A stretch of 8,524 nucleotides of DNA, taken from positions 1 to 8,524 of the forward strand of contig JASLMQ010000876.1 of NCBI GenBank assembly GCA_030746455.1, read 5' to 3'. The position numbers and the translations under genes were made by a program. The DNA comes from Candidatus Latescibacterota bacterium (GTDB taxonomy: Bacteria > Latescibacterota > UBA2968 > GCA-2709665). Under the pieces are notes generated by a model. That model was not told the DNA's origin and did not search any database. It saw only the letters and a list, made by a program, of their open reading frames with translations. Shown piece after piece: positions 1-4,938 of this stretch; within the stretch, counting starts at the first letter, position 1, and each line of letters begins with the position of its first letter.

Positions 1-331
1 TGAGGTGACTCCTCTGCTCTGTCGGCCGTTGGCCGCCCGTGCTCAGGCCCCGTCCTGGCCTGGAACCGCAGGGCTCTGACGCCTCCCTATCAGTGTTGAT
101 CTGTGTTCATCGGTGGTTGCGTTTTGTCGCATTGGGGCTAATAGAGCAGGTCTGCGCAGCGTCGGTGCGAGGCCTCCTGGTCTCCCCCATATCACCCCGC
201 GCGACGAGGGGAGCTGCCCTCTTCTCAGGGACGGTCGGAGTTTACGTCAAGCCGCGCCGGAGCGCAAGCATCTTGTAGCGCGGATCCGGGATCTCCGCCG
301 GCAGAGGGTGCACAAGCCCAGGATGGACCGC
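1..331. other. Non-coding stretch downstream of aspS
   Basis: I see no convincing gene here. Open frames on both strands lack a good ribosome binding site, and their translations look like low-complexity GC-rich noise. The stretch lies 3' of the aspS stop codon on the minus strand. The only recognisable content is one degenerate repeat around 91-120 and a weak 5-bp hairpin near 205-222 without a U-tract, too weak to call a terminator. Confidence 0.6.
91..120 (-). repeat. Degenerate intergenic repeat copy 1 (period about 10)
   Basis: On the minus strand this reads as imperfect units: ACCGATGAAC, ACAGATCAAC, ACTGAT. It resembles the degenerate intergenic repeats at 2293-2325, 3441-3475 and 5256-5287, although its period is closer to 10 than 9. 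I remember similar strings from intergenic regions of several environmental bacterial phyla, but know of no established function. It sits in the gap downstream of aspS. Confidence 0.5.
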
Positions 332-1651
332 TCAGGGATGCAATCGGTTGGGCGCCCTCGGCAGAAGCGTGGCCTCCCTGACGTTCGAAAACCCGAGGAG
401 AACCATCAGGAGCCTGGCAAGACCAAGGCCGAACCCCCCGTGGGGAGGGCACCCGTACCTGAAGAAGTCCAGATAGAACCCGATGCTCTCGGAACGCAAC
501 CCCTTCTCGTGTGCCTGACGCTCCAGGACCCCCGGCCGGTGTTCGCGTTGAGCGCCGGTCGTGATCTCGAGGCCCTTCCACAGCAGGTCGAAGCTCCTCG
601 TGATCTTGGGATCGAACGCCTGGCGCATATGGTAGAACGGCCGTCCCGAAGTGGGGTAGTCCGTGATGAAGACGAACTCGTGCCCCTGTTCACGTTGGAT
701 CCACGCCCCCAGGGACCGTTCCCCCTGGGAATCGAGATCCGTGGCGCGCACGTGAGCTTCCCTCCCGTCTTGTGAGATCTGCACGATCGCATCGGCGAAG
801 GGGATTCTGGGGAAGGGTGCCACCGGCGGTACGACCTCGACGGCGAAAGCATCTGCGATCTGAGCCCCGTGCTCCTGCGCGACGGCCTCCAGAACGTACG
901 AGAGCCATCTTTCCTCAAAGACCATGACGTCTTCGTGCGAGTCGATCCACGCCATCTCGACATCCACGCTGGTGAACTCCGTTGTGTGTCTGGTCGTGAA
1001 CGACGGATCGGCCCTGAACACGGGTGCGATCTCGAAGACCCGCTCGAATCCGGATGCGATGGCCATCTGCTTGTAGAACTGGGGCGACTGGGCCAGGTAG
1101 GCAGCGGACCCGAAGTAGTCCACCTCGAAGAGCTCCGCACCCGATTCGCTCGCCGTTCCCATCAGCTTGGACGTGTGGATCTCCTGGAAGCCCTCCGAGA
1201 TCCAGAAGGAGCGCATCGCGGACACCACCGTGGTTTGGACCTTCAGAAGGAGCTGGTTCTCCGGTCGCCTGAGGTCGAGGTGCCGCCAGTCCAGTCGATT
1301 GTCCAGCCCTGGCAGGGATCCCGCGAACGGATCGATGGGCATCGGCGAAGTCGCCGGGCCCTCTACCACGAGATCGGTCAGCATCATCTCGATCCCGCCG
1401 AGCCGGACCTGGGGATTCTCTCGAACGTGGCCAACAGCACGGACAGCCGACTCCCTCGTCAGAGACGACACCGCCTCCGCCAGGAAGGGGCTGCTCGTCT
1501 TCTCGAGGGTGGCCTGGGCCTGCCCGGTGGAGTCGCGAAGGATGATGAATTGCACGTGCTTATGGTCCCTGATTGCGTGGGCCCACCCGCACACGTTCAC
1601 CTCCTGACCGACGTGCTGTCTTAGCTTGCTGATCGGTGTTCTCGTCGTCAC
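332..1651 (-). CDS. aspS: Aspartyl-tRNA synthetase, archaeal/eukaryotic type (AspS2 class, possibly non-discriminating)
   Basis: This cytoplasmic class II synthetase, 439 aa, charges tRNA-Asp with aspartate using ATP and may also misacylate tRNA-Asn for later amidation. The N-terminal OB-fold anticodon-binding domain spans about residues 15-100 (GWAHAIRD at 22-29). The catalytic core runs from about 125 to the end. It includes LAQSPQFYKQ (186-195), motif 2 with FRAD (R213) and the flipping loop RHTTEF (221-226), and motif 3 GFGLGLARLLM with R413, ending in PRAPNRLHP. Length and the lack of the bacterial GAD insertion fit the short archaeal-type enzyme. The start is GTG with AGGAGG at 1657-1662, 5 nt upstream. 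The enzyme's preference for tRNA-Asn is not settled by sequence: the position equivalent to Thermococcus W26 is His25 and that of K85 is Arg83. The gene lies directly behind a two-module attenuator. Confidence 0.95.
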   Translation of the reverse strand: MTTRTPISKLRQHVGQEVNVCGWAHAIRDHKHVQFIILRDSTGQAQATLEKTSSPFLAEAVSSLTRESAVRAVGHVRENPQVRLGGIEMMLTDLVVEGPATSPMPIDPFAGSLPGLDNRLDWRHLDLRRPENQLLLKVQTTVVSAMRSFWISEGFQEIHTSKLMGTASESGAELFEVDYFGSAAYLAQSPQFYKQMAIASGFERVFEIAPVFRADPSFTTRHTTEFTSVDVEMAWIDSHEDVMVFEERWLSYVLEAVAQEHGAQIADAFAVEVVPPVAPFPRIPFADAIVQISQDGREAHVRATDLDSQGERSLGAWIQREQGHEFVFITDYPTSGRPFYHMRQAFDPKITRSFDLLWKGLEITTGAQREHRPGVLERQAHEKGLRSESIGFYLDFFRYGCPPHGGFGLGLARLLMVLLGFSNVREATLLPRAPNRLHP

Positions 1652-1674
1652 GGTAACCTCCTACGGTTGGGTGG

Positions 1675-1712
1675 AAACAAGAAGGCCCGCCGGACTGGGC
1701 GTCGCGGCGGGC
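1675..1712 (-). terminator. Attenuator terminator 2, immediately upstream of aspS
   Basis: On the minus strand GCCCGCCG (1705-1712) pairs perfectly over 8 bp with CGGCGGGC (1685-1692), with a 12-nt loop. The stem is followed by the U-rich tail CUUCUUGUUU (1675-1684). It lies only 23 nt before the aspS start and downstream of the Asn/Asp-rich leader peptide 1745-1915. That position suits a conditional terminator rather than the end of another gene. Confidence 0.7.
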
Positions 1713-1744
1713 TGTGATCTGGCTCGGATTCTGGGGTATATGCA

Positions 1745-1915
1745 CTACCCGGGACCGGCCCTCCGCCTGATGGGATCATTATCGTCGTTCTGATTCGTAT
1801 TGGCGTCCGGGCGGACGGATCCCACGGCAACCTGTCGCAGGCCGCAGATCCTGCGTGTGGATCTGTATGTCACTGATAGAGTCACTACGATTCCCGTGTA
1901 GCTATGTGAGTTCAC
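1745..1915 (-). CDS. Leader peptide 2 with Asn/Asp-rich control codons (module B)
   Basis: A 56-codon open frame starting at GTG (1913-1915), with GGAG at 1923-1926 placed 7 nt upstream. After an unremarkable N-terminal part it reads VRPD-A-N-T-N-Q-N-D-D-N-D-P, giving 4 Asp and 4 Asn in the eleven codons 1775-1807. Then come IRRR, AGPG and stop TAG (1745-1747). Terminator 2 begins 33 nt past the stop. Its C-terminal half aligns with leader peptide 1 (shared LR, VRPD, Asn/Asp codons, Arg run and a Pro near the stop). I infer a cis-acting leader peptide whose translation rate reports Asp-tRNA and Asn-tRNA charging. An alternative GTG start lies at 1883-1885 but has a poorer ribosome binding site. 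No function of the peptide itself is implied. Confidence 0.7.
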   Translation of the reverse strand: MNSHSYTGIVVTLSVTYRSTRRICGLRQVAVGSVRPDANTNQNDDNDPIRRRAGPG

Positions 1916-1942
1916 GGTCGATCTCCAACTGCAGTGGCTGGC

Positions 1943-1983
1943 AAAGAAGAAGCCCGCCATCATGTCGTTCCTGACGGCGGGCT
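1943..1983 (-). terminator. Attenuator terminator 1
   Basis: In the minus-strand RNA, 1972-1983 pairs with 1951-1962 over 12 continuous base pairs with a 9-nt loop, followed by UCUUCUUUG (1942-1950). One pair is G-U in the minus transcript but would be an A-C mismatch on the plus strand, which shows which strand the structure serves. It is too far from the upstream DUF3795 gene (stop at 2367) and separated from it by a good promoter, so it is best read as the conditional terminator of leader module A. Confidence 0.8.
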
Positions 1984-2032
1984 CTAGACCTCCTGATGGG
2001 GTCGCTCTATGGCCAGACCCGGTTCCGCCGTC
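1973..2032 (-). promoter_or_regulatory. Candidate antiterminator pairing, module A
   Basis: GACGGCGG (2025-2032), within the Arg codons AGA CGG CGG of leader peptide 1, is perfectly complementary over 8 bp to CCGCCGUC (1973-1980) in the 5' arm of terminator 1. The pairing is mutually exclusive with the terminator stem. The enclosed loop contains GGGUC (2016-2020) pairing with GACCC (1999-2003) across the leader stop codon. Module B has a weaker 5-bp counterpart, GGCGG at 1763-1767 with CCGCC at 1706-1710, and its own stop-codon hairpin, GGGUA (1746-1750) with UACCC (1734-1738). Confidence 0.55.
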
Positions 2033-2141
2033 TGCGCGCATCATCATCCACCTCGGGATTACCGTCAGGGCGCACGGTTCCCGTCAGGCGCAGATGCGAC
2101 GGGTGCAAGGAAGCGGGTGCAAGGATAGGAGTCGTGGTCAT
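2007..2141 (-). CDS. Leader peptide 1 with Asp-Asp-Asp control codons (module A)
   Basis: A 44-codon open frame starting at ATG (2139-2141) with GAAGGA (2151-2156) upstream. The key part reads VRPD-G-N-P-E-V-D-D-D-A-R-R-R-R-N-R-V-W-P and stop TAG (2007-2009). The three consecutive GAT codons are at 2040-2048. Terminator 1 begins 23 nt past the stop. The promoter at 2183-2211 would start transcription about 35 nt before the ATG, so this is the first translated frame of the aspS transcript. The shared pattern with leader peptide 2 (VRPD, Asn/Asp codons, Arg run) suggests a duplicated module. A helix ACCGU/ACGGU (2074-2078 with 2061-2065) lies on the VRPD codons, just before the Asp run. I infer a cis-acting regulatory peptide. 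Confidence 0.75.
   Translation of the reverse strand: MTTTPILAPASLHPSHLRLTGTVRPDGNPEVDDDARRRRNRVWP
2101..2125 (-). repeat. 11-nt perfect direct repeat inside leader peptide 1
   Basis: The plus-strand string GGGTGCAAGGA occurs at 2101-2111 and again at 2115-2125, with 3 nt between. On the minus strand it lies in the 5' half of leader peptide 1. The 14-nt offset puts the copies in different reading frames, so this is a DNA or RNA level repeat and not a peptide repeat. No role is evident. Confidence 0.6.
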
Positions 2142-2182
2142 GTCCCAGTGTCCTTCGGATCATGCGATGGGTTGATGTGATG

Positions 2183-2211
2183 AAGATAGCCTTTCCCGGA
2201 GGTGAAGTCAA
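2183..2211 (-). promoter_or_regulatory. Sigma-70-type promoter of the aspS leader
   Basis: On the minus strand the -35 box TTGACT (2206-2211) and the -10 box TATCTT (2183-2188) are separated by exactly 17 nt. This is the best housekeeping-type promoter match I found in the window. Transcription would start near 2176, about 35 nt before leader peptide 1, giving a leader of about 525 nt ahead of aspS. Confidence 0.7.
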
Positions 2212-2238
2212 GCTCCCCCGAGCTCGTGTCTCCCGAAT

Positions 2239-2257
2239 CGCCCAGCCCTACTGGGCG
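2239..2257 (-). terminator. Hairpin downstream of DUF3795 gene, possible terminator
   Basis: CGCCCAG (2251-2257 on the minus strand) pairs perfectly over 7 bp with CUGGGCG (2239-2245) around a 5-nt loop. It lies between the DUF3795 stop codon and the aspS promoter, where a terminator for the upstream genes would be expected. No U-tract follows, so it may instead be a Rho-dependent boundary or simply a repeat-like hairpin. Confidence 0.35.
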
Positions 2258-2292
2258 CTACTTGCTGCCTCCCGCGCCCCCTCCCTTCCCTC

Positions 2293-2325
2293 CTTTCTCT
2301 GTGCTCTTCGTGCCCTCTGTGGTGA
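2293..2325 (-). repeat. Degenerate period-9 intergenic repeat, copy 2
   Basis: The minus strand reads ACAGAGGGC, ACGAAGAGC, ACAGAGAAA in tandem, three imperfect 9-nt units, followed by a purine-rich stretch (AGGAGGGAAGGG). It belongs with the repeats at 91-120, 3441-3475 and 5256-5287. It lies between the DUF3795 stop and the aspS promoter. Confidence 0.55.
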
Positions 2326-2366
2326 GAGGTTCTTCGGGTTGGTTTGGTCTCCGGTGGGGCCAGCAA

Positions 2367-2825
2367 TCAGAACCGCCACCCCGGGCAGAACATCGACCTG
2401 GGCTGCTGAGCGATCCACTGCTCCAGTCCCACCTCCTTCATCGCCTTCAGGTTCTCGACCGTGATGCGATGGTGCTCGTGGCCATCCGAGGCGAAGGCCA
2501 GCAGCCTGTCGCACGGCAGCTCATCGCACTCGAAGCAATAGCGATGGCCCTTGGCCTCGGCACAGCGAGCCAACTTGCAGTTCGGGCTCCAGTGCTGGTC
2601 GAGCGGCCCCCTGCATCCTGCGCACTTGCCCTCCTCGAGAAGCTTGCACCTGGCGCAGTTGATGCCACAAACGGATATGTCCCAATCCGGGTCGGCCGAG
2701 GGCTCTGTGGTGGTCCCCATCTCCGCCATGGCGTCTCCTTTCATCGCACCCCGATGCGATGCGCATCCGACAAGCACGGAGCCACACCCGCACCCGATGC
2801 GGTGGATGAATTGGCGTCTGTCCAT
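2367..2825 (-). CDS. DUF3795-like cysteine-rich protein with possible Tat/lipoprotein signal
   Basis: A 152-aa protein with a cysteine-rich core typical of DUF3795: Cys at 53, 57, 60, 68, 71, 83, 88, 97, 100, 105 and 147. The pattern CGxNCxxC, CxGC, then CxxCxxLPC suggests metal binding, with a conserved-looking helical part (ITVENLKAMKEVGLEQW). Molecular function is unknown. The N-terminus has twin arginines (RRQF, 3-6), a short hydrophobic stretch and a lipobox-like LVGC (18-21), suggesting a Tat-exported lipoprotein. The upstream ATG has AGGAGGTG 4 nt before it. A second in-frame ATG (2727-2729, residue 33) has AAGGAG 5 nt before it and would give a 120-aa cytoplasmic form that keeps the whole Cys core. 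It follows the GNAT gene by 28 nt on the same strand, so the two probably form a transcription unit. Confidence 0.8.
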   Translation of the reverse strand: MDRRQFIHRIGCGCGSVLVGCASHRGAMKGDAMAEMGTTTEPSADPDWDISVCGINCARCKLLEEGKCAGCRGPLDQHWSPNCKLARCAEAKGHRYCFECDELPCDRLLAFASDGHEHHRITVENLKAMKEVGLEQWIAQQPRSMFCPGWRF

Positions 2826-2853
2826 AGGTCACCTCCTGTCGCGGACGCTCGAG

Positions 2854-3330
2854 TCACTCCTTAACGTCGATACAGTGGCGACGAAGCAGGCGCATGCCCT
2901 GCTCGTAGAGGTCGATATCCGGAGGTACGGGGATCGTCTCCTGGTAGGCGCCCCCCGCAAGCTCACAGGTTCTGCGCGACGCAGCGTTGTCCGGGTCGCA
3001 TCCGATCCAGACCTTGTCGAGCCCTTGACGCCGCGCGAACGGGAGGAGCAACCCCACGCTCCTTGCGGCGTACCGCCTTCCCCGGTGCTCCGGTCTGACG
3101 TCGAAGCCGAGATGACAGGCATACCTCAGCACGGTCGCGGCGTCTCCGATCCGAAGCATGATGCCGCCCATATTGGCCCCGTCGGGAACCCGCTTCATCC
3201 CGAAGAGATAGAAGGGAACCCGGTCGCCTTCCGGATCCTTGTAGCCCTGGTCAACCAGGACCAGCTGTAGATCCCTATCGATCAGAGTCCCAGGGTCCAG
3301 AAACTGGAATGTGTCTGACATCTCAGCCAC
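2854..3330 (-). CDS. GNAT-family N-acetyltransferase
   Basis: A 158-aa single-domain protein that probably moves an acetyl group from acetyl-CoA to an amine on an unidentified small molecule or protein. The acetyl-CoA-binding motif A is at about 77-90 (VRPEHRGRRYA, the family's Q/RxxGxG/A loop). The following strand and motif B read WIGCDPDNAASRR, then LAGGAYQE (108-131), typical of family members in which an Asn-Ala-Ser segment packs near the pantetheine. The C-terminus, with IDLYEQGMRLLRR, resembles the YEQG/YR endings of small-molecule GNATs. The longest frame starts at GTG (3328-3330). An ATG three codons in (3319-3321) is equally possible, and neither has a strong ribosome binding site. 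The DUF3795 gene follows after 28 nt. Substrate cannot be read from sequence. Confidence 0.85.
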   Translation of the reverse strand: MAEMSDTFQFLDPGTLIDRDLQLVLVDQGYKDPEGDRVPFYLFGMKRVPDGANMGGIMLRIGDAATVLRYACHLGFDVRPEHRGRRYAARSVGLLLPFARRQGLDKVWIGCDPDNAASRRTCELAGGAYQETIPVPPDIDLYEQGMRLLRRHCIDVKE

Positions 3331-3496
3331 GCCACGTCCCGTGGTCGGAGTCCCTGTGCCACCAGACGCTCAGGCCTGAATCCAATGCTCTGTCACCTGC
3401 CAGTCGATGCCCAGGCCTGACTCTATCCTGCCTGTGGCAGTTTTCGCGTGTTTCGCGTTTTTCGTAGTTCCTGCTTCTTGCAGTCCAAGGTCATCC
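3331..3496. other. Short non-coding gap between ceramidase-like and GNAT genes
   Basis: No gene is visible. Both flanking genes are on the minus strand, so this gap should contain the end of the ceramidase-like transcript and the promoter for the GNAT unit. I could not find a convincing -35/-10 pair or a terminator with a U-tract on the minus strand. The repeat at 3441-3475 fills its right part. Confidence 0.5.
3441..3475 (-). repeat. Degenerate period-9 intergenic repeat, copy 3
   Basis: On the minus strand this reads ACGAAAA, ACGCGAAAC, ACGCGAAAA, tandem imperfect 9-nt units. It is the clearest of the four copies in periodicity. It lies just after the ceramidase-like gene and before the GNAT gene. 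Translations of such repeats (TKNAKHAK in one frame) recur spuriously in annotated genomes as far as I remember. Confidence 0.6.
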
Positions 3497-4825
3497 CTAC
3501 CCGAGGGCCGCGTCCAGCAGCTCCAGGACACCTTCCAACATTGCGTCCGCAGATCCGGGCCCGAGTCGCGTGGTCCGTGGCTCGCTCCCCCCTTCCCCGT
3601 AGGCCCTGTCGGGAATGGTCTCGCCGGTCCAGTCATTGGCCTGGGTGATGGCGAACACAAATCGCTTCCCGAACCGGCTCGCGACTTCTTCCTTCATCAA
3701 GAGACCGATTTCCACCGACACCTCTCCGGGAAGACCGATGAGCAGGATATCGCCAACTCCCACGACTTGGATTTCGGTCTCGAGATCCGTTCGTCCCTCG
3801 TACTGCTCGGCGTACATCAGGTCTCTACGGCAGAGGAACCGATCCGGGCTCTCCTCGGCAAGCTCCTTCTCGAACCGACGCCGTGCCTCCTCGACTGTGG
3901 GGAAGGCCTTCAATGGCAGGTTGATCCTCCGGCTGCCCGCCCACAGGCCCTCGCATCCGAATGGCTCGATTGTCTCGAGAACGCTCAGGGCCTGCCTGCT
4001 CAGCACGGCCTTCATATGGGACCCATTCCTTACCGCGGGATTCACCTCGGCGGAGGGCGCCGTCGTGAAGAGACAGGTGGCCCTCGTGGCTTCCTCGATG
4101 ACCTGTGTGGCGAGGCCCGGATAGTCTGACGAAATCGTACGGGGGCCGTAGTCGTTACAAACCGGGTGGCAGGAGAAGTTCACCATCGAACCCAGGAGTC
4201 TGTCTTCGAAGTCGTAGACAGAGAAGACCCCCAGGTCCGGATCGACAGGCCCGAACTCCAATGCCTCGAAGGAGACAGGCCCATCCCGAGTGAACAGATT
4301 GTGTGCGGCCTCGACCCTCCCGTCCTGCCGCCTCGGTCTCCGGTTGAACGTCAGGCCGTGGATCTCGGTGCTTCCCGTCCCGATCCTGGCTGGCCGCATG
4401 CAGCCATTCGCGAGGCAGACCGAATCCGCGATCTTGCCGATAAGGACGTTCTCTATCCAGCCTTCATCGACGACTTCCTCCTCCACCATCGACATGTGCT
4501 CGAGCAGAGGCCCGGAGTGGGTGTGCGTGGCACTCAGAAGAACGTGGTCCTCGGGAATGGCCACCCGCTGTCTCACAAGCGCTCGTATCCCCCTGGCCAG
4601 CAGCGCCGTGATGAACAGCAGATCGGTTGCGACGACGGATACGGTCGTCCCTCCACAACTGAGGGCCATCGCCTTTGCATAGAGCGGCTGACCCACCGCC
4701 AGGCTCGGCGAAGTCCTCGACGCGTACCCACCCAGATGGATGCCAACAGGTGGGGTGATGTCCACCGTGGCGAAGCCGGCCCTGAGGACGCCCTCGCCCC
4801 CCGAGGGCGCACGCTGAGTTTCCAT
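3497..4825 (-). CDS. Neutral/alkaline ceramidase superfamily protein, probably cytoplasmic and not a true ceramidase
   Basis: A 442-aa protein matching the N-terminal metal-dependent amidase domain of neutral ceramidases: AGFATVDITPPVGIHLGGY (16-34), SATHTHSGP (98-106), NFSCHPV (217-222), GDILLIGLPGE (358-368), QANDWTGETIPDRAYGEGG (395-413). From the Pseudomonas ceramidase as I recall it, zinc ligands correspond to a His in HTH (101/103), His220, Glu368 and Tyr409, all present. The segment holding the catalytic Ser (VSPN) reads VNPAV (261-265) here, with Asn in its place. There is no signal peptide, and the C-terminal immunoglobulin-like domain of true ceramidases is missing. It is probably a hydrolase of unknown substrate. 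I chose the ATG at 4823-4825, preceded by GGAGGA, over an in-frame TTG at 4850-4852. Confidence 0.85.
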   Translation of the reverse strand: METQRAPSGGEGVLRAGFATVDITPPVGIHLGGYASRTSPSLAVGQPLYAKAMALSCGGTTVSVVATDLLFITALLARGIRALVRQRVAIPEDHVLLSATHTHSGPLLEHMSMVEEEVVDEGWIENVLIGKIADSVCLANGCMRPARIGTGSTEIHGLTFNRRPRRQDGRVEAAHNLFTRDGPVSFEALEFGPVDPDLGVFSVYDFEDRLLGSMVNFSCHPVCNDYGPRTISSDYPGLATQVIEEATRATCLFTTAPSAEVNPAVRNGSHMKAVLSRQALSVLETIEPFGCEGLWAGSRRINLPLKAFPTVEEARRRFEKELAEESPDRFLCRRDLMYAEQYEGRTDLETEIQVVGVGDILLIGLPGEVSVEIGLLMKEEVASRFGKRFVFAITQANDWTGETIPDRAYGEGGSEPRTTRLGPGSADAMLEGVLELLDAALG

Positions 4826-4872
4826 GTCTCCTCCGAATTTCACCGCGTGCAAAGCTGCTTTTCGGTGACCTA

Positions 4873-4901
4873 AGTCTACATCGCGTCCGCAGGCAGCGCA
4901 A
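4873..4901 (-). promoter_or_regulatory. Candidate sigma-70 promoter of the ceramidase-like gene
   Basis: On the minus strand TTGCGC (4896-4901) and TAGACT (4873-4878) are separated by 17 nt. Transcription would start near 4866, about 40 nt before the chosen ATG. The boxes match consensus at 3 and 4 of 6 positions, so this is only a candidate. Confidence 0.4.
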
Positions 4902-4919
4902 GCACCATACGTTGTGGAT

Positions 4920-4938
4920 CACACGCCGGAGGCGTGTG
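4920..4938. repeat. Perfect palindromic hairpin CACACGCC-GGA-GGCGTGTG
   Basis: An 8-bp perfect inverted repeat with a 3-nt loop lies upstream of the ceramidase-like promoter candidate. No U-tract follows on either strand, so it is not an intrinsic terminator. It looks like a REP-type or operator-like palindrome. With a single copy in the window I cannot tell which. Confidence 0.5.

Larger units (their letters stand above)
1675..2176 (-). promoter_or_regulatory. Tandem leader-peptide attenuator controlling aspS
   Basis: Two consecutive modules lie between one promoter and aspS. Each has a ribosome binding site, a short open frame with a run of Asp or Asn/Asp codons, an Arg-codon segment rich in GGCGG, a small hairpin overlapping the stop codon, and a GC-rich hairpin with a U-rich tail. 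The gap from the last control codon to the terminator arm is 56 nt in module A (2040 to 1983) and 62 nt in module B (1775 to 1712). In the proposed model, stalling on Asp or Asn codons frees the Arg-codon segment to pair with the terminator 5' arm, so RNA polymerase reads through into aspS. Fast translation covers that segment and lets the terminator form. Ribosome-mediated attenuation is well established for trp, his and pheST; its use here is inferred. Confidence 0.7.

Noticed and set aside
39..278. Plus-strand open frame at the left edge
   Set aside because: It has no ribosome binding site, its translation covers the degenerate repeat, and it resembles no protein I recognise.
113..1624. 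Long plus-strand frames opposite aspS (113-775 and 869-1624)
   Set aside because: They are antisense shadows caused by high GC. The minus-strand frame has all class II synthetase motifs.
1745..2047. 100-codon frame on the minus strand beginning at ATGATGATG
   Set aside because: Its start codons are the out-of-frame reading of the Asp run of leader peptide 1, it has no ribosome binding site, and it runs through terminator 1. The GTG start at 1915 with GGAG gives the sensible frame.
1652..2176. T-box riboswitch as the explanation of the aspS leader
   Set aside because: No convincing T-box sequence (AGGGTGGNACCGCG) precedes either terminator, and no stem I landmarks were recognised. The leader peptides with matching codons explain the leader better.
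3428..3444. Small hairpin CTGCC-TGT-GGCAG followed by TTTT on the plus strand
   Set aside because: It has only 5 bp, and no plus-strand gene lies upstream that it could terminate.
4826..4852. TTG start for the ceramidase-like protein
   Set aside because: The ATG nine codons downstream has GGAGGA just before it, and the extra residues encode that ribosome binding site.
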